Below, piece after piece: positions 1 through 4,660 of a stretch of DNA of 5,067 nucleotides. This DNA comes from Caldifarciminota bacterium RBG_13_43_14 (GTDB taxonomy: Bacteria; Hydrothermota; Tepidihabitantia; SM23-42), in contig MEUM01000125.1 of assembly GCA_001771735.1 (NCBI GenBank), forward strand, positions 220-5,286, in the 5' to 3' direction. The translations under genes and the position numbers were made by a program. Each line of letters starts with the position of its first letter. Position 1 is the first letter of the stretch. The notes beneath the pieces are model-generated. The model did no database searches. It was not told the origin of the DNA and worked only from the letters and a program-made list of their open reading frames with translations.

Positions 1-2
1 GT

Positions 3-317
3 ACGGTCGGTAATTTTATTGCCCATTCCAGTTATGCTGAAGAAATGCTGATCCAGCAAGAGCGGTCCGAGCTGACCGATATGATCAAGAGTACGTGCCG
101 CGCAATTACCGGACTGGATTATATACACATTGTCGACAATTCAAATGTTATAATATCCTCCAGCGACACGGCAATGATCGGCAAGAAATACTCTACTGAT
201 CTAAGTTTTGCCGATTCGATCAATTACCATATGAACGATCATAAATTCGATGGTTTATTCGGTATTATGGTCGGAAGTAAACAAGTGGGCGCAGTCTTTT
301 TAGGCGCAAAATATTAA
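3..317 (+). CDS. C-terminal part of a sensor-like (Cache/PAS-fold) protein, 5' end missing
   Basis: The reading frame is open from the left edge of the window and ends at TAA 315-317, so the start codon lies outside. The Met at 45 is probably internal, because the 14 codons before it are also open and read like protein (TVGNFIAHSSYAEE). About 104 residues are visible: a hydrophilic helix-like stretch (LIQQERSELTDMIKSTCRAI), then YIHIVDNSNVIISSSDTAMIGKKY, then a closing VGSKQVGAVFLGAKY. The pattern of a hydrophobic strand, D-x-x-x-x-I-x-S-S, a later I-G-K, and a final G-x-x-V-G-A-V strand resembles the end of a Cache or PAS-type ligand-sensing domain. No kinase, GGDEF or methyl-accepting module follows, so either this sensor domain closes the protein or any output domain lies upstream. 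The family call is an inference from the motif pattern. That it is a coding 3' end is fairly secure. Confidence 0.6.
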   Translation, partial: TVGNFIAHSSYAEEMLIQQERSELTDMIKSTCRAITGLDYIHIVDNSNVIISSSDTAMIGKKYSTDLSFADSINYHMNDHKFDGLFGIMVGSKQVGAVFLGAKY

Positions 318-340
318 AAACGCTATACGCCGTATCTGTC

Positions 341-366
341 ATCGCGAGGGCGAAGCCCGTGGCGAT
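341..366. repeat. REP/MITE-like palindrome of a dispersed-repeat type
   Basis: ATCGC (341-345) pairs with GCGAT (362-366), and GGGC (348-351) pairs with GCCC (355-358) around a GAA triloop, with a small unpaired patch between the two stems. The wording, from TCATCGCGAG through GCGAAGC to GTGGCGATCTC, matches the style of short dispersed palindromes found many times in diverse bacterial genomes. A shorter palindrome, ATACG-C-CGTAT, lies just before it at 325-335. No T-run follows, so an intrinsic terminator for the sensor gene is not supported. Copy number elsewhere cannot be seen here. Confidence 0.5.
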
Positions 367-387
367 CTCACTCTTGTCTTTCTGGTT

Positions 388-415
388 TTACTGCTTACTG
401 CCTAGTGCTTACTCA
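388..415. repeat. Degenerate heptanucleotide tandem tract (TTACTGC type)
   Basis: There are four consecutive 7-base units: TTACTGC (388-394), TTACTGC (395-401), CTAGTGC (402-408) and TTACTCA (409-415). It lies in the non-coding spacer upstream of purN, within a generally pyrimidine-rich stretch (about 370-470). It resembles heptamer STRR-type intergenic repeats known from cyanobacteria, but kinship is not implied. Related 7-base tracts occur at 1111-1131, 1153-1180 and 4844-4880. Confidence 0.55.
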
Positions 416-470
416 AAGGGTTTCAATCTCCTCTGCTCCTTTTCACCTCTTCTCCCTTTCAATTCATTCC

Positions 471-498
471 TTGACTCTGTCTGCTTCTTGATTAGAAT
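471..498 (+). promoter_or_regulatory. Sigma70-like promoter of purN (leaderless arrangement)
   Basis: The -35 is TTGACT (471-476) and the -10 is TAGAAT (493-498), with a 16-bp spacer. Only 5 nt (499-503) separate the -10 box from the purN ATG, so a normal start site 6-8 nt after the -10 would fall on the start codon. No Shine-Dalgarno sequence is present in the pyrimidine-rich bases before the ATG, which fits a leaderless message. The boxes are seen directly; the transcription start is inferred. Confidence 0.6.
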
Positions 499-503
499 TC
501 TTC

Positions 504-1115
504 ATGAAAAACATTGCGGTTCTGGCTTCTGGTCGTGGTTCAAATCTTGAAGCGATCATCAAGAACATAAAGAATGGAACTCTGCATGCCAATCTCGCCT
601 GCGTGATCAGTGATCGCGAAGATGCAAACGCATTAGCAATTGCCCGTGATGCCGGCTACAAAGCTCTTTATCTTGATCCGGGCCCGAAAAAGACCTGGCT
701 ATTGCCTGAATACGAAGAAAAATATGTCACAACTCTCCAGGATCATAAAATCGATCTGGTATGTCTATCCGGATTCATGCGCATAATAAAACAACCCTTG
801 CTTACTGCTTTTGCCGGACGGATATTGAATATACATCCGTCTTTATTGCCGGCTTTTCCCGGACTTGAAGTTCAAAAGAAAGCGTTAGAATACGGCGTAA
901 AATTTTCCGGCTGTACTGTGCATTTTGTCGATGATACGGTCGATGGCGGTCCGATAATAGCTCAGGCGGCAGTGCCGATACTGGATGACGACGATGCCGA
1001 TACGCTCGCCGCGCGTATTTTAAAAGAAGAACACCGTATTTACACCGAAGCAATAAATTTGGTGTTGTCCGGCAAGTATAAGATCGAAGGCCGAAGAGTA
1101 ATAAAAACTGGGTAA
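504..1115 (+). CDS. purN: Phosphoribosylglycinamide formyltransferase (GART)
   Basis: PurN transfers a formyl group from 10-formyltetrahydrofolate to glycinamide ribonucleotide, the third step of cytosolic de novo purine synthesis. The 203-residue product is complete and close to the usual length of about 190-215. The N-terminal IAVLASGRGSNLEAI (4-18) is the conserved nucleotide-substrate loop. CVISDREDANAL (33-44) and DLVCLSGFMRI (84-94) are typical. The catalytic triad is visible as Asn109 and His111 in NIHPSLLPAFPG and Asp147 in VDGGPI, matching E. coli Asn106, His108 and Asp144. The start is the only ATG that places the family N-terminus at residue 1, and it needs no Shine-Dalgarno. No other pur gene is in view, so it appears to be a single-gene unit; tRNA-Val starts 70 nt downstream. 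The stop codon sits inside the first unit of a heptamer repeat tract. A short opposite-strand ORF inside the gene is a shadow. Confidence 0.97.
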   Translation: MKNIAVLASGRGSNLEAIIKNIKNGTLHANLACVISDREDANALAIARDAGYKALYLDPGPKKTWLLPEYEEKYVTTLQDHKIDLVCLSGFMRIIKQPLLTAFAGRILNIHPSLLPAFPGLEVQKKALEYGVKFSGCTVHFVDDTVDGGPIIAQAAVPILDDDDADTLAARILKEEHRIYTEAINLVLSGKYKIEGRRVIKTG

Positions 1116-1131
1116 CAGGTTAGGGTTAGGA
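1111..1131. repeat. Heptamer-like tract overlapping the purN stop codon
   Basis: The units GGTAACA (1111-1117), GGTTAGG (1118-1124) and GTTAGGA (1125-1131) follow one another, and the purN TAA (1113-1115) is part of the first unit. The unit GGTAAC also occurs in the tract at 4844-4880 on the other side of the putative islet. With only three units, the tract by itself is weak. Confidence 0.4.
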
Positions 1132-1152
1132 CGCTGGATTTTTAACTCTAGT

Positions 1153-1180
1153 TTCCATACCCATCACCCATCTTCCATCT
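1153..1180. repeat. Degenerate heptanucleotide tandem tract (CCCATCT type)
   Basis: Four 7-base units, TTCCATA, CCCATCA, CCCATCT and TCCATCT, run from 1153 to 1180 and end five bases before the tRNA. The CCAT core recurs in 7-base steps in the last three units. No tRNA promoter is recognisable in this spacer, so the tRNA may be transcribed together with purN or from a promoter I cannot identify. Confidence 0.5.
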
Positions 1181-1185
1181 GTTAA

Positions 1186-1259
1186 GGGCGGTTAGCTCAG
1201 TTGGTTAGAGCGTCGGTCTCACATACCGAAGGTCGCTGGTTCAAGTCCAGTACCGCCCA
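1186..1259 (+). tRNA. tRNA-Val (anticodon CAC)
   Basis: All arms of a 74-nt cloverleaf fold. Acceptor GGGCGGT (1186-1192) pairs with ACCGCCC (1252-1258), and the discriminator is A1259. The D stem is GCTC/GAGC around AGTTGGTTA. The anticodon stem is TCGGT/ACCGA with the 7-base loop CTCACAT, giving anticodon CAC at 1220-1222, which reads the valine codon GUG. The variable loop is 5 nt, and the T arm is GCTGG-TTCAAGT-CCAGT. CCA is not encoded and must be added after transcription. No terminator follows directly. The hairpin that looks like its original terminator now lies 3.4 kb away (4661-4710), just behind a second copy of the tRNA 3' part, as expected if an element integrated here. Confidence 0.95.
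1207..1259 (+). repeat. Left copy of a 53-bp direct repeat (candidate attL core) within tRNA-Val
   Basis: These 53 bases run from the 3' strand of the D arm through the anticodon arm, variable loop, T arm and acceptor 3' strand to the discriminator base. They recur without mismatch at 4606-4658, and identity stops abruptly at both ends (T1206 versus A4605; G1260 versus T4659). Integrases of the tyrosine recombinase family commonly use the 3' part of tRNA genes as attB, and the element carries a matching piece that restores the gene. The crossover point within the 53 bp cannot be determined. Confidence 0.8.
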
Positions 1260-1415
1260 GTAAATTTCCAATTAAAAACTTATTTTTGATGCCGTCAAAA
1301 CGCAGTTCAATTCTGCATATACGCGTGATGATATTTAAAAAATATTTCATAAATGATATATTATTTTTATTGAATTTTTTTTCTTGTGCGTCTTCCGGAT
1401 AAAACTGATTTTTCT

Positions 1416-1445
1416 TTACGGTGGATTACGGTGCATTACTGTGCA
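1416..1445. repeat. Three 10-bp tandem repeats (iteron-like)
   Basis: TTACGGTGGA (1416-1425), TTACGGTGCA (1426-1435) and TTACTGTGCA (1436-1445) follow without gaps and differ by one or two bases. A faint fourth unit may follow. The 10-bp period puts the units on nearly the same face of the helix, as in arrays bound by a recombination directionality factor or regulator. No function is proven. This period differs from the 7-bp tracts outside the islet. Confidence 0.55.
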
Positions 1446-1455
1446 GTTCAGTCAC

Positions 1456-1469
1456 CACATGGCACAAAT
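1456..1469. repeat. Left copy of a 14-bp islet end-repeat (candidate integrase arm site)
   Basis: CACATGGCACAAAT here matches CATATGGCACAAAT at 4526-4539 in 13 of 14 positions, in the same orientation. It lies about 197 bp from the tRNA repeat on this side; the other copy lies about 66 bp from the tRNA repeat on the right. If the islet were circularised, the two copies would flank the joined att core, as arm-type integrase sites do. The role is inferred. Confidence 0.4.
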
Positions 1470-1595
1470 AAGGTGAAAAATACCGACGCTCGAAATATAA
1501 ACAGGAACATTCTTATCAGGTTATAACCAATAATATATATAGTGTAATCGCTAATATTTTTTTACTGGATTTCGTACTTTATTAACTTATTAACG

Positions 1596-3200
1596 TTATT
1601 TGACAACAAGTATTTTCTTCGTCCTCTCCTCGTTTTCGCCTTTCAGTTTAACGAAATAAACTCCCGATGAGAAGTTAGATACATCTAGATCATATATATG
1701 CATGCCAGCAGCAATACTACCAATTACAATTACTGAAATTTCGCGGCCAGTAATATCATATACTTTTAAATCGATATTTTGTTGTGTAAGAATATGGATA
1801 TATAATTGAACTTTCTGGTATACAACGCTAGGTGTAATCGTTAGTTCCATACACGCTGGCTTGTCAATTTTATTGGCCTCATTCACACCTGGTCCTGACG
1901 ATAAACCAATAACCGTGAAATCAACACCAGTAATGCTATCCTGAGTACCGCCAGCTGCATAGATATTTCCATCCTCTCCATAAACTACTGAATGGGCTGC
2001 GTTATAATCTGCAGCAGTTCCTGGTCTACGGTACTTATATATCCAACGTAACGAACTATCGCTCGCAAAGCTCATTATAGTAAAATAATCTTCATATGAA
2101 ATATTATTGCTAGTAGTTCCACCTGCATAAATATTTCCATCATTTCCATACGTAATTGACGTTGCAAAACCCCAGGTTGTATCAATATATTGCCATCTAT
2201 ATGTGCCAGAATCAGAGATACTCTCCACAAGGAAATCGAAAACATCCCAGCCATAATCACCAGCTGCATAGAGATTTCCGTTAGCACCATATATGCCGCT
2301 CTTAAATGAGCTGGGATCAGCAGGACTTATGTATGTCCACCGCTCACCACCAGATGTAGTTAGGGAAATTGCAAGCCCCTGACTAAAAACATAACCAGGA
2401 CCCCAAAGGTAGCAAGTGTTACCGAATACATAGAGATTGCTATCTGGACCATAAACAATGCAGTTCCCATAATCATAACAATTTCCTGGGCCGTTATATG
2501 TATAAATCCACCTTTCTGCGCCTGTATTAGTAAGTGAAATTACAGTAACATTCGTGTATCCTGAACCACTATATCCAGCAATATAGATATTTCCATCCAG
2601 AGCATAAGTGATTGACCTGCCAGGGTTTGCTTCACTAGAAAGGGTATCATAAATATAATGCCAATTTTCTGCTCCTCCGTTTGTGAGACTAACAATCAAT
2701 ATCTTGCCCTGCGTATTTCCCACAGCATAAATATTCCCATCAGACCCGAAACACATTGAGTTCGCACTACTTGATTGGGGATATTGATATACCCATCGTT
2801 CAGTCCCTCCAGTGGTGAGGCTGATTACGGTAAAATAATGAAGGGAAGTATCGCTGCCGGTACAGGCACCAGCAGCATATATGTTGCCATCAATGCCATA
2901 GCAAATTGAGTAACATTCATCCCAATTATTCCCTGAAGATAAATATCTATATATCCAACGTTCTGAACCTAAATTCGTAAGGCTAATTACAGTGAAATCC
3001 TCGTTGGTTCCAGTATTCCAGGTGTAGCCACCCACATAAAGATTTCCATCAAGACCGTAGCAGAGCGCCTTCGCACAATCATTTTGCCATTCAGGTGCTC
3101 CACTATACCTATAGACCCACCTTTCAGCTTGGGCTAAACAGGTTATTTGAAGTATGACGATAAGTGTTATAAGAGTTTTTATAAAATTATGAACCATCAT
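1596..3200 (-). CDS. Secreted eight-repeat beta-propeller protein with T9SS type A C-terminal sorting domain
   Basis: The 534-residue product starts with a signal peptide (basic/polar residues 1-8, hydrophobic 9-22, likely cleavage after AQA at 25). Residues 26-435 hold eight repeats of about 44-57 residues, each with the pattern E-R-W-x-Y-x-Y, then Y-G-x-D-G-N-I-Y-A-x-G, then F-T-V-I-S-L-T. They begin near residues 26, 80, 134, 178, 229, 286, 334 and 384, as expected for a beta-propeller of the SBBP or delta-60-like kind. Residues 452-534 (LKVYDITGREIS, then SGVYFVKLKG and TKKILVVK) match the T9SS type A sorting tail, although an FlgD-like Ig fold reads similarly. The protein is therefore likely exported by Sec, moved across the outer membrane by T9SS, and surface-bound or released. 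The ligand is unknown and no enzyme motif is visible. ATG 3200 is chosen because a strong Shine-Dalgarno precedes it; a second ATG follows immediately. It has its own promoter 3' of fic, so it need not depend on fic transcription. Confidence 0.88.
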   Translation of the reverse strand: MMVHNFIKTLITLIVILQITCLAQAERWVYRYSGAPEWQNDCAKALCYGLDGNLYVGGYTWNTGTNEDFTVISLTNLGSERWIYRYLSSGNNWDECYSICYGIDGNIYAAGACTGSDTSLHYFTVISLTTGGTERWVYQYPQSSSANSMCFGSDGNIYAVGNTQGKILIVSLTNGGAENWHYIYDTLSSEANPGRSITYALDGNIYIAGYSGSGYTNVTVISLTNTGAERWIYTYNGPGNCYDYGNCIVYGPDSNLYVFGNTCYLWGPGYVFSQGLAISLTTSGGERWTYISPADPSSFKSGIYGANGNLYAAGDYGWDVFDFLVESISDSGTYRWQYIDTTWGFATSITYGNDGNIYAGGTTSNNISYEDYFTIMSFASDSSLRWIYKYRRPGTAADYNAAHSVVYGEDGNIYAAGGTQDSITGVDFTVIGLSSGPGVNEANKIDKPACMELTITPSVVYQKVQLYIHILTQQNIDLKVYDITGREISVIVIGSIAAGMHIYDLDVSNFSSGVYFVKLKGENEERTKKILVVK

Positions 3201-3247
3201 TTCCCTTCCTCGCTACAATATTATACGACCTTTTTCATTAAAGTCAA
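3201..3247 (-). promoter_or_regulatory. Promoter and Shine-Dalgarno of the propeller gene
   Basis: Read on the minus strand, the -35 is TTGACT (3247-3242), the spacer is 16 bp and the -10 is a perfect TATAAT (3225-3220). The purine-rich GAGGAAGGGAA (3211-3201) directly precedes the ATG and gives a good Shine-Dalgarno with normal spacing. The expected transcription start is near 3213, giving a short leader of about 13 nt. The promoter begins 28 bp after the fic stop codon. The -35 and spacer match the purN promoter, but this gene has a ribosome-binding site and purN does not. Confidence 0.7.
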
Positions 3248-3274
3248 TTCAAATAATTTTCTTGAAAAAATACA

Positions 3275-4420
3275 TCAATCTTCAAACAGGCTGATATATT
3301 CCTTGTAAACAAATAGCCGACCGTATTTCTTTTCCTTCTCCATGGCATGTAAAAGGCTAAGTTGGACAAATTTTCTTACTAACCGGTTGGCTGCCTCGCG
3401 CGATATCCCGGTATAATCTTGAACCCTTCGAACATTTACTATGGGCAGTTTGTAAAGATTTTTTAATAGCACGATGGCATTCTTGCTGGCTCTTCCCAAT
3501 GTTGATACGCAGTGCAGATCTTTTTCGCGCAGATCAATAATTTTATCGGATGTTTCGATCGCTTCGGATGCTACCTGGATAATACCCTTCAAAAAAAATT
3601 CAAGCCAACCGGCAATATTTCCCTTCCGGTATTCATCAAGCATTGTAAAATAAAGATCGCGGTGTTTCTTAAAATAAGCAGATAAATAAAGCACGGGCCT
3701 TTGTAGAATTTGCTGCTGGCACAGATAAAAAGTGATCAACAATCGCCCGGTTCTTCCGTTCCCATCGATGAACGGATGGATCGTTTCAAATTGGCTATGG
3801 ATAAGGGCGATCTTTATCAGAACCGGTACCTCTTCATTAGAATAAAAGAACTTTTCCAAATCACCCATAGCTGGAAGTATAAATTCCGCGGGCGGCGGTA
3901 CAAAACGCGCGTCACCTGGGCTTGTCCCCATGATCCAATTCTGTACTTTTCTGAATTCTCCCGGGTAGGGATGCGCAGAACCACGGGCTTGAGTAAGCAA
4001 TATTTGGTGTATCTCTTTTATCAGCCGCAATGACAGCGGAAGCTTCTCCAATCGTGATAAACCCGCATTCATGGCGGTAATATAATGGAGAATATCATCA
4101 ACATCCGGCGGCAATTCCGGCGTCCTTTCGATTTCCGCCATTAATGCATCAGTTAATTTCGCTTTGGTTCCTTCAATTTGGCTCGAATATGCGGATTCCT
4201 TTTTAATATACATGAAAATAAAAAAATCTATGTCTGGAAGGAGCCTGGTAATACCATCCAGCTTACCTAATATCAGATTGGCTTTAGAAAGCAAGGACAG
4301 TATTTTAGGGTCGTGATAAATAAGCCCCTTTGGCGGAAATCGTCCGGGTATGAAAGCTTTATAATTACCTTTCTGTTGAACTAAGGTCCCAACTGAAGCT
4401 AATTCGCTCTTCTGTGACAT
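3275..4420 (-). CDS. Fic family protein (putative AMP-transferase), class II self-inhibited, with C-terminal winged-helix domain
   Basis: Fic proteins usually transfer AMP from ATP to a hydroxyl of a target protein. The 381-residue length fits the common form with Fic N-terminal, Fic core and winged-helix domains. The N-terminal domain runs from about residue 20 (YKAFIPGRFPP) and includes S79-S-Q-I-E83-G84, which matches the class II inhibitory motif (S/T)xxxE(G/N); its glutamate is known to block productive ATP binding. GEFRKVQNWI (154-163) precedes the flap. The active-site loop is intact: HPFIDGNGRTGR (215-226), with catalytic His215 and the phosphate-binding D219/G220/N221/G222 and R226. 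RPVLYLSAYFKKHRDLYF (241-258) is typical of the family. Residues from about 305 to 381 look like a winged helix (RRVQDYTGISREAANRLVRKF). ATG 4420 is supported by the N-terminal pattern and by the promoter placed 6 nt before it; there is no Shine-Dalgarno. The target is unknown. It is not an obvious two-gene toxin-antitoxin, since the inhibitory helix is built in. Confidence 0.94.
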   Translation of the reverse strand: MSQKSELASVGTLVQQKGNYKAFIPGRFPPKGLIYHDPKILSLLSKANLILGKLDGITRLLPDIDFFIFMYIKKESAYSSQIEGTKAKLTDALMAEIERTPELPPDVDDILHYITAMNAGLSRLEKLPLSLRLIKEIHQILLTQARGSAHPYPGEFRKVQNWIMGTSPGDARFVPPPAEFILPAMGDLEKFFYSNEEVPVLIKIALIHSQFETIHPFIDGNGRTGRLLITFYLCQQQILQRPVLYLSAYFKKHRDLYFTMLDEYRKGNIAGWLEFFLKGIIQVASEAIETSDKIIDLREKDLHCVSTLGRASKNAIVLLKNLYKLPIVNVRRVQDYTGISREAANRLVRKFVQLSLLHAMEKEKKYGRLFVYKEYISLFED

Positions 4421-4426
4421 GTCAAC

Positions 4427-4455
4427 ATTATAGCGATAAAGTTGACATCTGTCAA
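4427..4455 (-). promoter_or_regulatory. Perfect-consensus sigma70 promoter of fic, leaderless
   Basis: On the minus strand the -35 is TTGACA (4455-4450), the spacer is exactly 17 bp and the -10 is TATAAT (4432-4427), with no deviation from consensus. Just 6 nt (4426-4421) separate the -10 from the fic ATG at 4420, so the predicted transcription start falls on or next to the start codon. No Shine-Dalgarno can fit. A consensus promoter for one regulatory enzyme is normally held down by a repressor, which fits the inverted repeat around its -35. Confidence 0.75.
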
Positions 4456-4470
4456 GGGGATGTCAACTTT
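4438..4470. promoter_or_regulatory. Perfect 12-bp inverted repeat over the fic -35 box (candidate operator)
   Basis: AAAGTTGACATC (4438-4449) and GATGTCAACTTT (4459-4470) are exact reverse complements separated by 9 bp (TGTCAAGGG), which contains the -35 hexamer. A third copy of the half-site, ATGTCAAC (4419-4426), sits between the -10 box and the start codon and forms a second, wider inverted pair with GTTGACAT (4441-4448). A dimeric repressor bound here would cover the -35, spacer and start. The Fic protein's own winged-helix domain makes autoregulation possible, but nothing in the sequence proves it. Confidence 0.65.
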
Positions 4471-4525
4471 CATCAATCGTCCCTTACTAAACACAGTTAA
4501 CGGCTTTTATGGTCAACTGATCTTG

Positions 4526-4539
4526 CATATGGCACAAAT
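4526..4539. repeat. Right copy of the 14-bp islet end-repeat (candidate integrase arm site)
   Basis: CATATGGCACAAAT matches 1456-1469 in 13 of 14 positions, in the same orientation, and lies 66 bp before the tRNA-derived repeat. It sits in the gene-free stretch between the fic operator and the right boundary. Confidence 0.4.
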
Positions 4540-4563
4540 CCGACACGGGCTTGTCGGCGTGTC
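4540..4563. repeat. Overlapping inverted repeats near the right islet end
   Basis: Two mutually exclusive hairpins share this stretch. CCGACA (4540-4545) pairs with TGTCGG (4552-4557) over a 6-nt loop, and GACACG (4542-4547) pairs with CGTGTC (4558-4563) over 10 nt. It starts at the base after the end-repeat and ends about 40 bp from the tRNA-derived core, so it may be part of an attachment-site protein-binding region. No T-run follows. Confidence 0.4.
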
Positions 4564-4605
4564 AAAAACTCACGATATTTCATTGGGTTTGGGGGTATCG
4601 GCAAA

Positions 4606-4658
4606 AGAGCGTCGGTCTCACATACCGAAGGTCGCTGGTTCAAGTCCAGTACCGCCCA
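4606..4658 (+). pseudogene. 3' fragment of tRNA-Val(CAC), right boundary repeat (candidate attR core)
   Basis: These 53 bases are identical to 1207-1259. They start within the D arm and include the complete anticodon arm (CAC), T arm, acceptor 3' strand and discriminator. The 5' acceptor strand and most of the D arm are absent, and the sequence to the left shows no useful similarity to a tRNA 5' end, so it cannot form a functional tRNA. An open frame running through it (4442-4798) contains RRSHIPKVAGSSPVPP, a well-known artefact of translating a tRNA, and is not a gene. Confidence 0.88.
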
Positions 4659-4660
4659 TG

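Larger units (their letters stand above)
1260..1595. other. AT-rich non-coding left end of the islet
   Basis: No gene is credible in these 336 bases. The first part (about 1320-1385) is strongly A/T with long T runs. A small hairpin GCAG-TTCAATT-CTGC (1302-1305 with 1312-1315) looks like a shortened tRNA T arm, possibly by chance. Other contents are the 10-bp tandem repeats at 1416-1445, one copy of the end-repeat at 1456-1469, the inverted tRNA-core decamer ACCGACGCTC at 1482-1491, the palindrome GGTTATAACC at 1519-1528, and two abutting TTATTAAC units at 1579-1594 next to the propeller gene's stop codon. No terminator hairpin with a T-run is visible for the propeller gene, so minus-strand transcription could run antisense into tRNA-Val and purN. 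Confidence 0.6.
1260..4658. mobile_element. Putative tRNA-Val-integrated genomic islet without integrase
   Basis: The segment is bounded on the left by an intact tRNA-Val and on the right by a perfect 53-bp copy of the tRNA's 3' portion, the arrangement left by site-specific integration into a tRNA gene. One direct-repeat period is 3,399 bp. The cargo is two minus-strand genes, a Fic family protein and a T9SS-tailed beta-propeller protein. No integrase, excisionase, transposase, relaxase or replication gene is present. The element is therefore either the remnant of a larger island or a non-autonomous islet mobilised in trans. The ends hold possible arm-type repeats (1456-1469 and 4526-4539) and 10-bp tandem repeats (1416-1445). 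An alternative is a tandem tRNA duplication with later loss of the second gene's 5' third. The alternative does not explain the foreign sequence abutting the fragment as simply. Confidence 0.65.

Noticed and set aside
16..25. Possible lipoprotein-type cysteine at residue 21 of the propeller protein's signal peptide (window 3140-3138)
   Set aside because: The residues before Cys (Q-I-T) do not fit a lipobox, while AQA before residue 26 fits ordinary signal peptidase cleavage. The coordinates given here are protein residues.
359..550. 63-codon open frame overlapping the purN start
   Set aside because: Composed of the palindrome, the heptamer tract and pyrimidine-rich DNA, and runs into purN in another frame; low-complexity product.
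802..1053. 83-codon minus-strand frame within purN
   Set aside because: Lies wholly inside a well-conserved gene; no motif or start signal.
1302..1315. T-arm-like hairpin GCAG-TTCAATT-CTGC near the tRNA
   Set aside because: The 4-bp stem is too short for a T arm and no other tRNA parts surround it; likely chance.
1416..1470. CRISPR-like or plasmid origin reading of the tandem repeats
   Set aside because: Units are 10 bp with no spacers, and there is no replication initiator gene or DnaA box pattern nearby.
2075..2290. 71-codon minus-strand frame inside the propeller gene
   Set aside because: An alternative frame of a repeat-rich gene; its apparent regularity comes from the blade repeats.
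3710..4033. 107-codon plus-strand frame opposite fic
   Set aside because: Antisense to the Fic active-site region, with no family resemblance or start signal.
4441..4470. Possible divergent plus-strand promoter using TTGACA at 4442-4447
   Set aside because: No acceptable -10 box 16-18 bp downstream (AACTTT) and no gene to serve.
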